From the IMG/VR virus record IMGVR_UViG_3300032223_001361, positions 1-20,315 of that record: a stretch of DNA of 20,315 nucleotides. One strand, given 5' to 3'. This DNA comes from a virus. Both the position numbers and the translations under genes were made by a program. The notes under the pieces were generated by a model. The model was not told where the DNA came from and did no database searches. It saw only the letters and a program-made list of their open reading frames with translations. Shown here piece by piece: positions 1-6,727 of this stretch (position 1 is its first letter; the number at the start of each line of letters is the position of its first letter).

Positions 1-105
1 GCGGCCGTGAAAGCGTCGGCAGATCACGACGGTCTATCGCTCGCCGGGTGGGTGTTGGTCGCGTGTGCGGCCGCGCTGGCCAAAGAGCGCGAGGAACGGG
101 TTTGA
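1..105 (+). CDS. C-terminal end of an unidentified gene (5' partial)
   Basis: Frame 1 is open from the window edge to the TGA at 103-105 and encodes about 34 residues. They look like a real protein end: a hydrophobic Ala/Val/Leu stretch followed by a charged helix ending AKEREERV. The stop overlaps the TTG start of the next gene in a TTGA arrangement that recurs several times in this window, which supports the frame. A purine-rich GAGGAA near the end (91-96) would serve as ribosome binding site for the next gene. No family can be assigned from so short a piece. The alternative is that the next gene's frame, also open to the left edge, extends upstream and this frame is a shadow. Confidence 0.5.
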   Translation, partial: AAVKASADHDGLSLAGWVLVACAAALAKEREERV

Positions 106-803
106 CGGCGCCAGAAGCCCGCGAACGGAAGCGCCTCGCCAAACAACGCGAGCGAGAACGTAAGCGAAAACAAGCGGTTATCGCAGCTTTGGCGCTGGCT
201 GAACGTACAGAGCAAAATAACGAGCATCTGGCACCGCAAAACATGCGAAATGCGATAACGTCGGCTAACAACCGGATAATACTCGGTGCGAGAGTGCATA
301 TCGTCAACGGTAGACCCGTTCGGTCCGCGCCCATCGGAACACTATCCGACCCTATCGCGGATCGTGGCGCGAAGTCCCTTAAGCTATCAACATCGGCCCG
401 CCGCGCCGCTCGCGAACTACAGCGGGACTGGTCCGACGTGGGCGCCGGTCTCACGTCCGGGGTTGCCAATCTCATGTCGGATGGTCACGGCGGGCAATCA
501 GGCAAACCGCCCGGTCACGATGCAATGCTCGCCCAGATTGAAGCGCGGCGCCGGCTTGAGGCTGCGATCACATATATGGGCGCGTTTACCCCAGGCGTGG
601 TGCGGATCGTGATAGACTGCATTCCGGTGGCAACCTGGGCAACCGAGGTCGGGAAACCCTATCCGGACGCATGTGCGTGGTTGGAAGCCGGCCTGTCACG
701 GTTGGCGGGGTTCTATTGGCCAGCGACACCCGTTCGGCGGGGTGTGGTTGAAATCCTGACCATCGGTCCAGCGCGGGCTGATTACAGCCTGTCGGATGGA
801 TAG
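102..803 (+). CDS. DUF6456-like protein, possible replication or regulatory protein
   Basis: A 233-residue protein if started at TTG 102, chosen because GAGGAA (91-96) lies about 6 bases upstream and the TTG overlaps the previous stop (TTGA). A GTG at 48, or a start left of the window, is possible because the frame has no upstream stop. The N-terminus is a very basic helix rich in Arg/Lys (about residues 3-25). The C-terminal half (about residues 98-212) has RRAARELQRDWSDVGAGL, HDAMLAQIEARRRL and a segment ending LSRLAGFYW. This pattern resembles the DUF6456 domain of alphaproteobacterial chromosomes and phages, sometimes annotated as replication initiation. Function is not established. It ends in TAG, followed by 66 further open codons to TAA 1002-1004, probably chance. 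It sits upstream of the packaging genes and may close a separate module. Confidence 0.65.
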   Translation: MTAPEARERKRLAKQRERERKRKQAVIAALALAERTEQNNEHLAPQNMRNAITSANNRIILGARVHIVNGRPVRSAPIGTLSDPIADRGAKSLKLSTSARRAARELQRDWSDVGAGLTSGVANLMSDGHGGQSGKPPGHDAMLAQIEARRRLEAAITYMGAFTPGVVRIVIDCIPVATWATEVGKPYPDACAWLEAGLSRLAGFYWPATPVRRGVVEILTIGPARADYSLSDG

Positions 804-1089
804 AGAGAGATTGCGCGCGAGCGCGTTCATTGCATTTTCTTCCGTGTCAAGGGGGGTGTGGGATACGTAGTCTGGCGCGGCATCGGAAATCTTTTTGAGA
901 CGTGCGGGATTTATACCGTAACGGCAAGCATGTCGTTCGCACACAAACAATCTGCGGATTCGGACGGTTGGCATCATAGGCCAAAGCGAGGCGTAGCGAA
1001 CTAATGCTTGACAACGCGACAAAGCCATGCAAGGCAACACATAGGATGCGATAGCCGCGTCAACCCCTCTCACGATTGGACCCCGCCTC
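804..1089 (+). other. Intergenic gap between the DUF6456-like gene and the packaging module
   Basis: This is the only gap over 100 bases in the window. I see no convincing gene: the short ATG frames (930, 24 codons; 1004, 16 codons) lack a ribosome binding site. No tRNA T-loop consensus was seen. A GC-rich hairpin follows the previous stop (813-826). A perfect TTGACA lies at 1008-1013, but no TATAAT-like hexamer occurs at 16-18 bases, so a sigma-70 promoter is not supported. The position just before the terminase genes is where a promoter, packaging site or transcription boundary could lie; nothing in the sequence proves any of these. Confidence 0.6.
813..826 (+). terminator. Weak candidate terminator hairpin
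   Basis: GCGCG (813-817) pairs with GCGCGT-type bases at 822-826 around a CGAG tetraloop, giving five base pairs including one G-U. It lies 10 bases after the stop at 803. A T-rich stretch follows (838-845 area) but not immediately, so it is not a classical intrinsic terminator. Its position at a module boundary is the main support. Confidence 0.22.
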
Positions 1090-1491
1090 ATGGCTCAAGC
1101 GCCGATGGCTACCGCTGCCCCGACTGCCCCGACTGACCCGATGGCCGGCGGGACTGATCCCGGCATGGCCGGCGGTGGCGACGAGGCGGGCGATATGTCG
1201 TCCGATGTCGTCGTGACAATCTGCAAGACGGACGACGGATCGTATATGGTCTATGCCGGGGATGAGCCGGATGCGGATGCCGACGATGCGCCGGCCGGTG
1301 GTGGCCCCGCTCCTGCTCCGCAGGGCACGCCCGCCGATAGCGTTGGCGCTGCGCTCAAGGCCGCGATGGACATTCTCCAGGCCGATGCGTCGAGTGCCGG
1401 TGCCCCCGGCAGCGCCGACGATCAGCTTGCGGCCGGATATAATGCCCCGACCGCGCCAACCCCGGCTTCCGGGCCGTCGTCCAAATACTGA
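1090..1491 (+). CDS. Acidic Ala/Gly/Pro/Asp-rich phage protein of unknown function
   Basis: A 133-residue protein of low complexity at both ends (Ala, Pro, Gly, Asp) around a small ordered core, VVVTICKTDDGSYMVYAGDE (about residues 37-56). A second conserved-looking segment contains SADDQLAAGYN near the C-terminus. It is strongly acidic, with a DADADDAP run. No signal peptide or membrane segment is visible. The ribosome binding site is weak (GGA about 10 bases upstream). Its stop overlaps the start of the next small gene (TGATG), so the two are translationally coupled. I recall similar uncharacterised proteins beside terminase genes in alphaproteobacterial podovirus-like phages, but no function can be given. 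Confidence 0.75.
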   Translation: MAQAPMATAAPTAPTDPMAGGTDPGMAGGGDEAGDMSSDVVVTICKTDDGSYMVYAGDEPDADADDAPAGGGPAPAPQGTPADSVGAALKAAMDILQADASSAGAPGSADDQLAAGYNAPTAPTPASGPSSKY

Positions 1492-1628
1492 TGGCTGTCA
1501 CCGTTCCCCCTCCGCGCATCGGCAAGGTTCCGGTGGCGATGATCGCGCGCAAGCCACCGACCAAGACGCGGGCGAAGCGCAAGGCAAAGATGGTTGTGAT
1601 CGTCAAGCCGGGGTTGATTAACCAGTGA
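1491..1628 (+). CDS. Small basic protein (45 aa), unknown
   Basis: ATG at 1491 overlaps the upstream TGA, and the TGA at 1626-1628 overlaps the GTG start of the terminase small subunit at 1625. The 45-residue product has eleven Lys/Arg, mostly in RKPPTKTRAKRKAKM (about residues 20-34), and no acidic residue. This exactly nested arrangement with both neighbours is the main evidence that it is real. If left unannotated, there would be a 133-base hole in an otherwise continuous operon. It could bind nucleic acid or the acidic neighbour, or it may act mainly to couple translation into the terminase gene. No family is recognised. Confidence 0.6.
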   Translation: MAVTVPPPRIGKVPVAMIARKPPTKTRAKRKAKMVVIVKPGLINQ

Positions 1629-2149
1629 GTAAAGCACCTCGGCCTCCCGGTCAAAAATCGGGCGGTAGTCGTCCACTGCGAGACAACCCCAAAGTCGCGC
1701 CGTTCGTTGAGCGATTTCTGACCAACGGGCATAACGCGACCGACGCGGCCCGCCACGCGGGCTACACGGGATCGGGTATCAGGGTCAACGCCAGCCGCAT
1801 GATGCAACGAGCCGATGTCAAAGAGATGATCGCGGCGCGTGCCAAGCGGGTTGCTGCGAAGGTCGAATTAACCGGGGAAGCCTGGGCGCATGAGGTTGCC
1901 GCGTTAGCATTCTCCAATATCGGCGACCTTTACGACGATGCTGGTCAGTTAATCCCGATCCACCTGCTACCGCCCCACGTCAAGGCCGCGATTGCCGGGG
2001 TGCGCCAGCTATCGGACGGCTCGATGATGGCGATATTCGGGGATAAAAACGCGGCGCTGGCGATGGCAGCCAAGCACCTCGGGCTGTTTGAGAAGGACAA
2101 TTCGCAGCGGGCGGAAAACGTCCGCGTCACAGTCAATCTGTTGGGATGA
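1625..2149 (+). CDS. terS: Terminase small subunit
   Basis: A 174-residue protein starting at GTG 1625, overlapping the previous stop (GTGA). The N-terminal part carries the expected helix-turn-helix, FVERFLTNGHNATDAARHAG followed by ASRMMQRADVKEMI (about residues 22-65). This is the pattern of the Terminase_2 family, which recognises the packaging site and hands the DNA to the large subunit. The middle and C-terminus (residues 80-160) include a helical oligomerisation-type region and KHLGLFEK, commonly seen at the end of this family. The length is normal for the family. The position just upstream of the large terminase gene agrees. DNA specificity (cos or pac) cannot be read from the sequence. 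Confidence 0.9.
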   Translation: MSKAPRPPGQKSGGSRPLRDNPKVAPFVERFLTNGHNATDAARHAGYTGSGIRVNASRMMQRADVKEMIAARAKRVAAKVELTGEAWAHEVAALAFSNIGDLYDDAGQLIPIHLLPPHVKAAIAGVRQLSDGSMMAIFGDKNAALAMAAKHLGLFEKDNSQRAENVRVTVNLLG

Positions 2150-2153
2150 TCTT

Positions 2154-2369
2154 ATGAACAATCTGGAAACCGTCATCGCCGTTCTGGAACGTCACCGCGA
2201 GGGCCGCCATTGGGCGGATTTGAACGTTGCGCGCGATGTGCTGTCGGCGTTGAACCTTCCGGAAAGTGAACCCGCTCCTATGTCGATTGCCGAAGCAGAC
2301 GCGGCGATGGAAACGGCCACGCCGGCAACCACCAATGACGCCCCAGCGGAGCCGTCTGCCACCGCATGA
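2154..2369 (+). CDS. Small unknown protein between terminase subunits
   Basis: A 71-residue product from ATG 2154, four bases after the small-terminase stop. The frame extends upstream to 2088, but that part overlaps the terminase gene and is rejected. The first 40 residues form an amphipathic helix-rich segment (NNLETVIAVLERHREGRHWA, then ARDVLSALNLP). The rest is an Ala/Thr/Glu/Pro-rich disordered tail. The stop overlaps the ATG of the large terminase gene (ATGA), implying coupled translation. No family recognised; it may be a packaging accessory or simply a coupler. Confidence 0.65.
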   Translation: MNNLETVIAVLERHREGRHWADLNVARDVLSALNLPESEPAPMSIAEADAAMETATPATTNDAPAEPSATA

Positions 2370-3727
2370 GCGATGCGCCCGACATAGCGTGGAAAGACGT
2401 TCGGGTAGACCTACCCCGCAAACTCGCGTTTTTGATGGAAATGCACCCCTACAAGATAGCCCACGGGGGGCGGAATTCTCTAAAATCCTGGTCGTTCGCC
2501 CGCGCGCTGCTGACCCTCGGCATTCATCAATCGCTCCGCATCCTGTGTGCCCGTGAGGTTCAAAAGAGCCTAACGGAATCGGTCCACCAACTATTGCAGG
2601 ATCAAATTACCGCGCTTGGGTATGACAGCCATTACGAGGTGACGGAGAATGCAATCCGGGGCGTCTACAAGGATACGCTATTCCGGTTCACGGGCCTCGC
2701 CGACCATACCGTTGACAGCATGAAATCCTATGAGGGTTTTGATATCTGCTGGGTTGAGGAAGCGCAATCGGTTCAAAAGCGGTCGTGGCAGATAATGTTG
2801 CCGACGATCTTCCGAACGAAGAACTCCGAGGTTTGGGTATCGTTTAATCCCGGTATGGACACGGACGAGGTATGGGAACGGTTTATCGTCAACCCGCCGG
2901 AAGGCGCAGTCGTCCAGGAGATGAACTGGCGCGATGCCGTCGCGTGCGGATGGTGGTCCTCGGAACAAGAGCGGTTGCGGCAATACGATCTAATTTATTC
3001 CAAGGATGATTACGATAACATCTGGGAAGGCAAACCCCGGACTGCGGTTGTTGGCGCTATCTACGGGCGCGAAATCACTGAAATGGTGACGGAACAACGT
3101 ATCAGGGCGATGCCATACGATCCTCGGTTGCCGGTCCATCGGGTATGGGATTTGGGATGGAACGACCTGATGACCGTCATCATGGTTCAAAAGCCGACGC
3201 CGGCTTCGCTTTCCATCATCAACTATATGGAAGATTCCCAGATAACATATACGGAATTGCTCGCGGCAATGGACAAGTTGCGTTACCGCTGGGGTGACGA
3301 TTGGTTGCCGCATGACGCGGCGCAGCACCATCCGACGAGCGGGACCAACGCGAGGCAGCAGCTTATGGCGTTGGGGTGCAAGGTTAGGGATATTCCTCGA
3401 TCCGATCCCGAGGCCCGCATACGGGCGGCGCGCATGATGTTCCCGCGTATCTATCTGGACAATACCAAGCGGGACGCGGTGCCGGATCGCCCTGATAGGC
3501 GGTTGGGCGCGGGATACCTGATGGAGCGGCTCAAGACATACCGCCGGTCAGTGCCTCGGAACACGAAGGAACCTGCCGGGCCTGTCCATGATATCGCGTC
3601 TCACGGTGCGGATGCCTTTGGCGGTTTGGCCGAGATTGTGGACCGGATTAGGAATGAGACTGATCGCGTTGCGCCGGTAGTCGCCGGCTTTCGTAATGCC
3701 GACATGAGTATGGGGATGTTAGGCTGA
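2366..3727 (+). CDS. terL: Terminase large subunit (PBSX/Terminase_3-type ATPase-nuclease)
   Basis: A 453-residue packaging motor that translocates DNA into the capsid with ATP and cuts it with a C-terminal RNase H-like nuclease. The Walker A-like motif is HGGRNSLKSWSFAR (residues 33-46), Walker B is FDICWVEEAQ (125-134) with catalytic Glu 131 or 132, and the coupling motif is WVSFNPG (157-163). The nuclease begins at VWDLGWND (260-267) with Asp262, and the last acidic motif is in HDIASHGADAF, roughly residues 408-418. Length and order fit the PBSX-type family. The P-loop is unusual: family members normally have Gly or Ala where this one has Leu39. The start overlaps the previous stop. The gene ends in TGA, with a 34-base gap before the next gene. 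Confidence 0.95.
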   Translation: MSDAPDIAWKDVRVDLPRKLAFLMEMHPYKIAHGGRNSLKSWSFARALLTLGIHQSLRILCAREVQKSLTESVHQLLQDQITALGYDSHYEVTENAIRGVYKDTLFRFTGLADHTVDSMKSYEGFDICWVEEAQSVQKRSWQIMLPTIFRTKNSEVWVSFNPGMDTDEVWERFIVNPPEGAVVQEMNWRDAVACGWWSSEQERLRQYDLIYSKDDYDNIWEGKPRTAVVGAIYGREITEMVTEQRIRAMPYDPRLPVHRVWDLGWNDLMTVIMVQKPTPASLSIINYMEDSQITYTELLAAMDKLRYRWGDDWLPHDAAQHHPTSGTNARQQLMALGCKVRDIPRSDPEARIRAARMMFPRIYLDNTKRDAVPDRPDRRLGAGYLMERLKTYRRSVPRNTKEPAGPVHDIASHGADAFGGLAEIVDRIRNETDRVAPVVAGFRNADMSMGMLG

Positions 3728-3761
3728 TGTGTAAGTTTGAAAGCGCCTTGGAGGCAGTGGG

Positions 3762-4175
3762 ATGTTGAAGTCTCTCCTTTTAATCGCCGCGCTGGCGTTG
3801 TTCGCCATGCCAGCCCGTGCATCGATGGTTATCGCGTGCGATGACTTCAACGCATCGAGTTGGACGGCATCCCCGCAGCACCCCTGCCCGGCGGGTGTGG
3901 CGCTGTTGGCACCCATAACGGGGTCTCAGGAAGCGTTGGGCGTCGTGACAGCGACCACATTGACGGTTCCTGCTGGTGCGACAATCGCCACGATCACGAT
4001 CGAAGGTAATTCCGTCCGATACCGCTGCGATGGCACGGCTCCCACCGCATCCACGGGGTCTCTTTTGGCGGTGGGAACGGCTGGGTTTGTCCTGGTCGTC
4101 AACCCATTATCGGCCTGTCAGTTTATCCAGACTGCCGCCACGGCGACGCTGGACGTCGAGTATTGGCACCAATAG
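3762..4175 (+). CDS. Small Cys-containing protein with a signal peptide, virion-associated-like core
   Basis: A 137-residue protein with a clear ribosome binding site (GGAGG, 3750-3754). Residues 1-20 form a textbook signal peptide: Lys3, a Leu/Ala hydrophobic core, and a PARA-S cleavage context after Ala20. The mature part has four cysteines (26, 42, 89, 119), compatible with two disulfides in the periplasm. The C-terminal half (VRYRCDGTAPTAS ... FIQTAATATLDVEYW) resembles a small beta-sandwich found in many phage head-region proteins. Those usually lack a signal peptide and these cysteines. It lies between terminase and portal. Export to the periplasm is inferred from sequence. A role in superinfection exclusion, adsorption or lysis is possible but unproven. 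It ends in a genuine TAG. Confidence 0.75.
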   Translation: MLKSLLLIAALALFAMPARASMVIACDDFNASSWTASPQHPCPAGVALLAPITGSQEALGVVTATTLTVPAGATIATITIEGNSVRYRCDGTAPTASTGSLLAVGTAGFVLVVNPLSACQFIQTAATATLDVEYWHQ

Positions 4176-4180
4176 CCTAA

Positions 4181-6727
4181 ATGGCCGATCCGCTATCCAT
4201 ACTCCCTGACGACGTGCGGGGCATAATCGCGCCCCACATAGAACCCGATACGTCGCCGGTTCTGGACACTATCGGGATCGAGATTGCTGGAAAGCGCGAT
4301 GAGGCGAAAGCCGCTCGGGCATCGTCAGGCATCGAGGCGACATGGAAAGAGGCGGAAGAAGCTTATATCGGGATTGACGACGCGAACCGGAACGAATTTG
4401 CTGCTGGGCAATGGTATAAGCCGTCGTCCCTGAGCGGGCCTGTCACAACGACCCGGATGCCGTCACAGACGGACTATAAGTCTACCGTCTACCTGCGATT
4501 AACCTCTCGGTATGTGGACGCGGGCGCGGCGAAGCTGGGGGAAATCCTTCTGCCGGCGGATGGTAAGGCTTTCAGTTTCCACGAAATGCCGGTGCCGGAA
4601 CTGACAAAGGCAAAGGACGACGAAAGCCAAGTCGTGCATAGCGGGCTTGGTGTGCCCCTTACGCGGCCTGCAACGCCTGACGATGGACAACCCCCGCCGG
4701 CACAACCGGGCGCGCCAGCGCCGGCCCGTGTTCCGCTTAGGGTCAAGGATTTAGCGACCGAGGCGATAGAGATTGCTCGCAAAGCCGCTGAGGCGGCGGA
4801 GGAACGTGTTTACGATTGGATGGTTCAAGGCCAATTCCGGGGCGAAATCCGCAAGACGTTGTTCGATGCGGCACGGATTGGGGTGGGGATCGTCAAGGCT
4901 CCGGTGCCGAAGTCCAAGCGGTCCACGGTGGTCAACAAACTGCCGGATGGGGTTAAGATCACGATCAAGGAGACGATTGTTCCCGTGGTCGAGTGGAAAG
5001 ACCCATGGAACATTTTCCCTGACCCGGCGTGCGGCGAGAATATCCACGACGGGGATTATATCTTTGAGCGGGACTATATGGCCGGGCGTCAGGTGAAGGC
5101 GCTCAAGCGGCTTCCTGGATACATCGGGTCGCAGATTGACAAGGTGTTGGAGGAAGGCCCGAACAAGATCAACAAAACCGACAACCGGGGCGATCAGGGG
5201 AACAAAACCAAAGATCGTTTCGAGGTTTGGTATTTCTACGGGGCGCTGACGAAAGACGAAATGGCGGCGATTGATGCGGCTTCGGGATGTCCCCAATCGG
5301 ACGATCTAACGGATAACGTTTATGCGCTGGTCACGCTGATAAATGACAGCGTTGTGCGCGCCACGATCAATCCGCTGGACAGCGGGGCGTTCCCCTACCA
5401 TTCCATGCCGTGGCAGCGCCGGGCGCAACAATGGGCCGGGGTTGGCATCGCGGAACAGATGCGGACACCTCAAAAGGTGGTTAATGCGGCGCTTCGGGCG
5501 CTATTGAACAATGCGGGGAAATCGGCAGGCAGTCAGTTGGTTATCAACCAGATGGCAATTCGTCCGGCGGATGGAAGCTGGGCGATAACGCCGGATAAAA
5601 TATGGTTTTCGACGGAGGATGGACCGCCCGACGTTCGGCAGGCCATGTCTGCAATCCAGGTTCCGAACGTCACGCAAGAGCTTATGAATATCATCACCTT
5701 GGGCGAGCGGTTTGCCGAGGAAACCACGTCCATTCCGCTGATTTCGCAGGGGCAGTCAGGATCGACAACCCCGGATACGTTCGGCGCGGCACAGTTGCAG
5801 AATAACAACGCAAACCAGCTTCTCCGGTCGGTTGGGTATTCGTTCGATGATTACATAACGGAGCCGATGGTCCGCCAGTTCTATGAGTGGTTGCTGTTGG
5901 ACCCGGATGTGCCGGATGACGAAAAGGCCGAGTTCCAGATTGACGCTCACGGCAGCGTTGCCCTGGTGGAGCGGGCCATTCAGGATCAGACTATTGCCCA
6001 GATGGGGCAGATGGCAGCCAATCCGATCTATGGGATAGACCCCAAGAAATGGTCTGACGAGTTCCTGCGGTCCAAGAAACTTGACCCGGGCCGCATGAAA
6101 TACACGGATGAGGAACAAGCCAAGATTGACGCGGCACCTCCGCCGGAAGCGCCGGCTATTTCCGTCGCCAAGATCAATGCGGACACCCAGCTTAAATTGG
6201 GCGTGATGAAGCAACAGGTGGACCAACAGACAGCGCAGGCCGAGGGGCAGATTGCTGCTGCTGCCCATGTTTTGGAGGGTGGCAAGGCTCAGATTGAGCA
6301 ACAGCGGGTGCAAGGCGAACTGACGATTGCGGCGCACCAAATCCAGATGGAGCACGACCGGGCGCTGATGGATTACGCGAACCGGGAGAAAATCAGCCTT
6401 GACGCTGCAAAGGCGCAGTTGGCCAAAACTGCCATGGAATTGCAAACTGAGCGAGATTTGAACGCGGCGAACAACGCGGTTGCCCTTCATAAGCACCGGA
6501 CGGCGCCAGCGGTGGTCAAGACACCGGGGCAGATAAAGTCACCGACACAGGTTCCGGGCAGGGCTGCGAATGGGCAGTCGTTTTCACAGAGCGCGAGTGG
6601 CGGCAAACAAGGCGGTGGCAGCATACCTCCCGCTGCCTTGGCGCATCTTGTCCCCGGCCACGTCACGACGTTCGGCAACGGGCAAAAATGGACGGTTGAG
6701 AATGGCCAGCCTCGGAAGGTTGCATAG
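4181..6727 (+). CDS. Portal (head-to-tail connector) protein, large podovirus type
   Basis: An 848-residue protein in the portal position directly downstream of terminase. The N-terminal region contains the helical wing start (about 40-110, including EEAYIGIDDANR and YKSTVYLRLTSRYVD). A Pro/Ala-rich insertion lies at about 155-185. The core has VEWKDPWNIFPDPACGENI and IFERDYM (about residues 269-305), typical of large portal proteins of N4- or P22-like podoviruses. A helical clip/stem region follows, with MPWQRRAQQWAGVGIAEQMR. Residues about 660-770 are a long Gln/Ala-rich coiled coil that could form a barrel extending into the capsid, as in P22-like portals. The C-terminal tail is Gly/Ser-rich. 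No ribosome binding site is evident before ATG 4181. The gene ends TAG, overlapping the next GTG. Confidence 0.88.
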   Translation: MADPLSILPDDVRGIIAPHIEPDTSPVLDTIGIEIAGKRDEAKAARASSGIEATWKEAEEAYIGIDDANRNEFAAGQWYKPSSLSGPVTTTRMPSQTDYKSTVYLRLTSRYVDAGAAKLGEILLPADGKAFSFHEMPVPELTKAKDDESQVVHSGLGVPLTRPATPDDGQPPPAQPGAPAPARVPLRVKDLATEAIEIARKAAEAAEERVYDWMVQGQFRGEIRKTLFDAARIGVGIVKAPVPKSKRSTVVNKLPDGVKITIKETIVPVVEWKDPWNIFPDPACGENIHDGDYIFERDYMAGRQVKALKRLPGYIGSQIDKVLEEGPNKINKTDNRGDQGNKTKDRFEVWYFYGALTKDEMAAIDAASGCPQSDDLTDNVYALVTLINDSVVRATINPLDSGAFPYHSMPWQRRAQQWAGVGIAEQMRTPQKVVNAALRALLNNAGKSAGSQLVINQMAIRPADGSWAITPDKIWFSTEDGPPDVRQAMSAIQVPNVTQELMNIITLGERFAEETTSIPLISQGQSGSTTPDTFGAAQLQNNNANQLLRSVGYSFDDYITEPMVRQFYEWLLLDPDVPDDEKAEFQIDAHGSVALVERAIQDQTIAQMGQMAANPIYGIDPKKWSDEFLRSKKLDPGRMKYTDEEQAKIDAAPPPEAPAISVAKINADTQLKLGVMKQQVDQQTAQAEGQIAAAAHVLEGGKAQIEQQRVQGELTIAAHQIQMEHDRALMDYANREKISLDAAKAQLAKTAMELQTERDLNAANNAVALHKHRTAPAVVKTPGQIKSPTQVPGRAANGQSFSQSASGGKQGGGSIPPAALAHLVPGHVTTFGNGQKWTVENGQPRKVA

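Noticed and set aside
801-1004. Readthrough extension of the DUF6456-like gene past its TAG
   Set aside because: The 66 open codons to TAA 1002 show no recognisable domain, and the DUF6456-like domain is already complete before the TAG.
1008-1050. Sigma-70 promoter at TTGACA 1008-1013
   Set aside because: No TATAAT-like hexamer at 16-18 bases; the nearest candidates are at 24 or more.
804-1089. tRNA or CRISPR array in the gap
   Set aside because: No T-loop GGTTCGA-like motif, no cloverleaf pairing and no regularly spaced repeats were seen.
5756-6496. 246-codon antisense frame over the portal gene
   Set aside because: Shadow frame; the portal coiled coil on the + strand accounts for the sequence.
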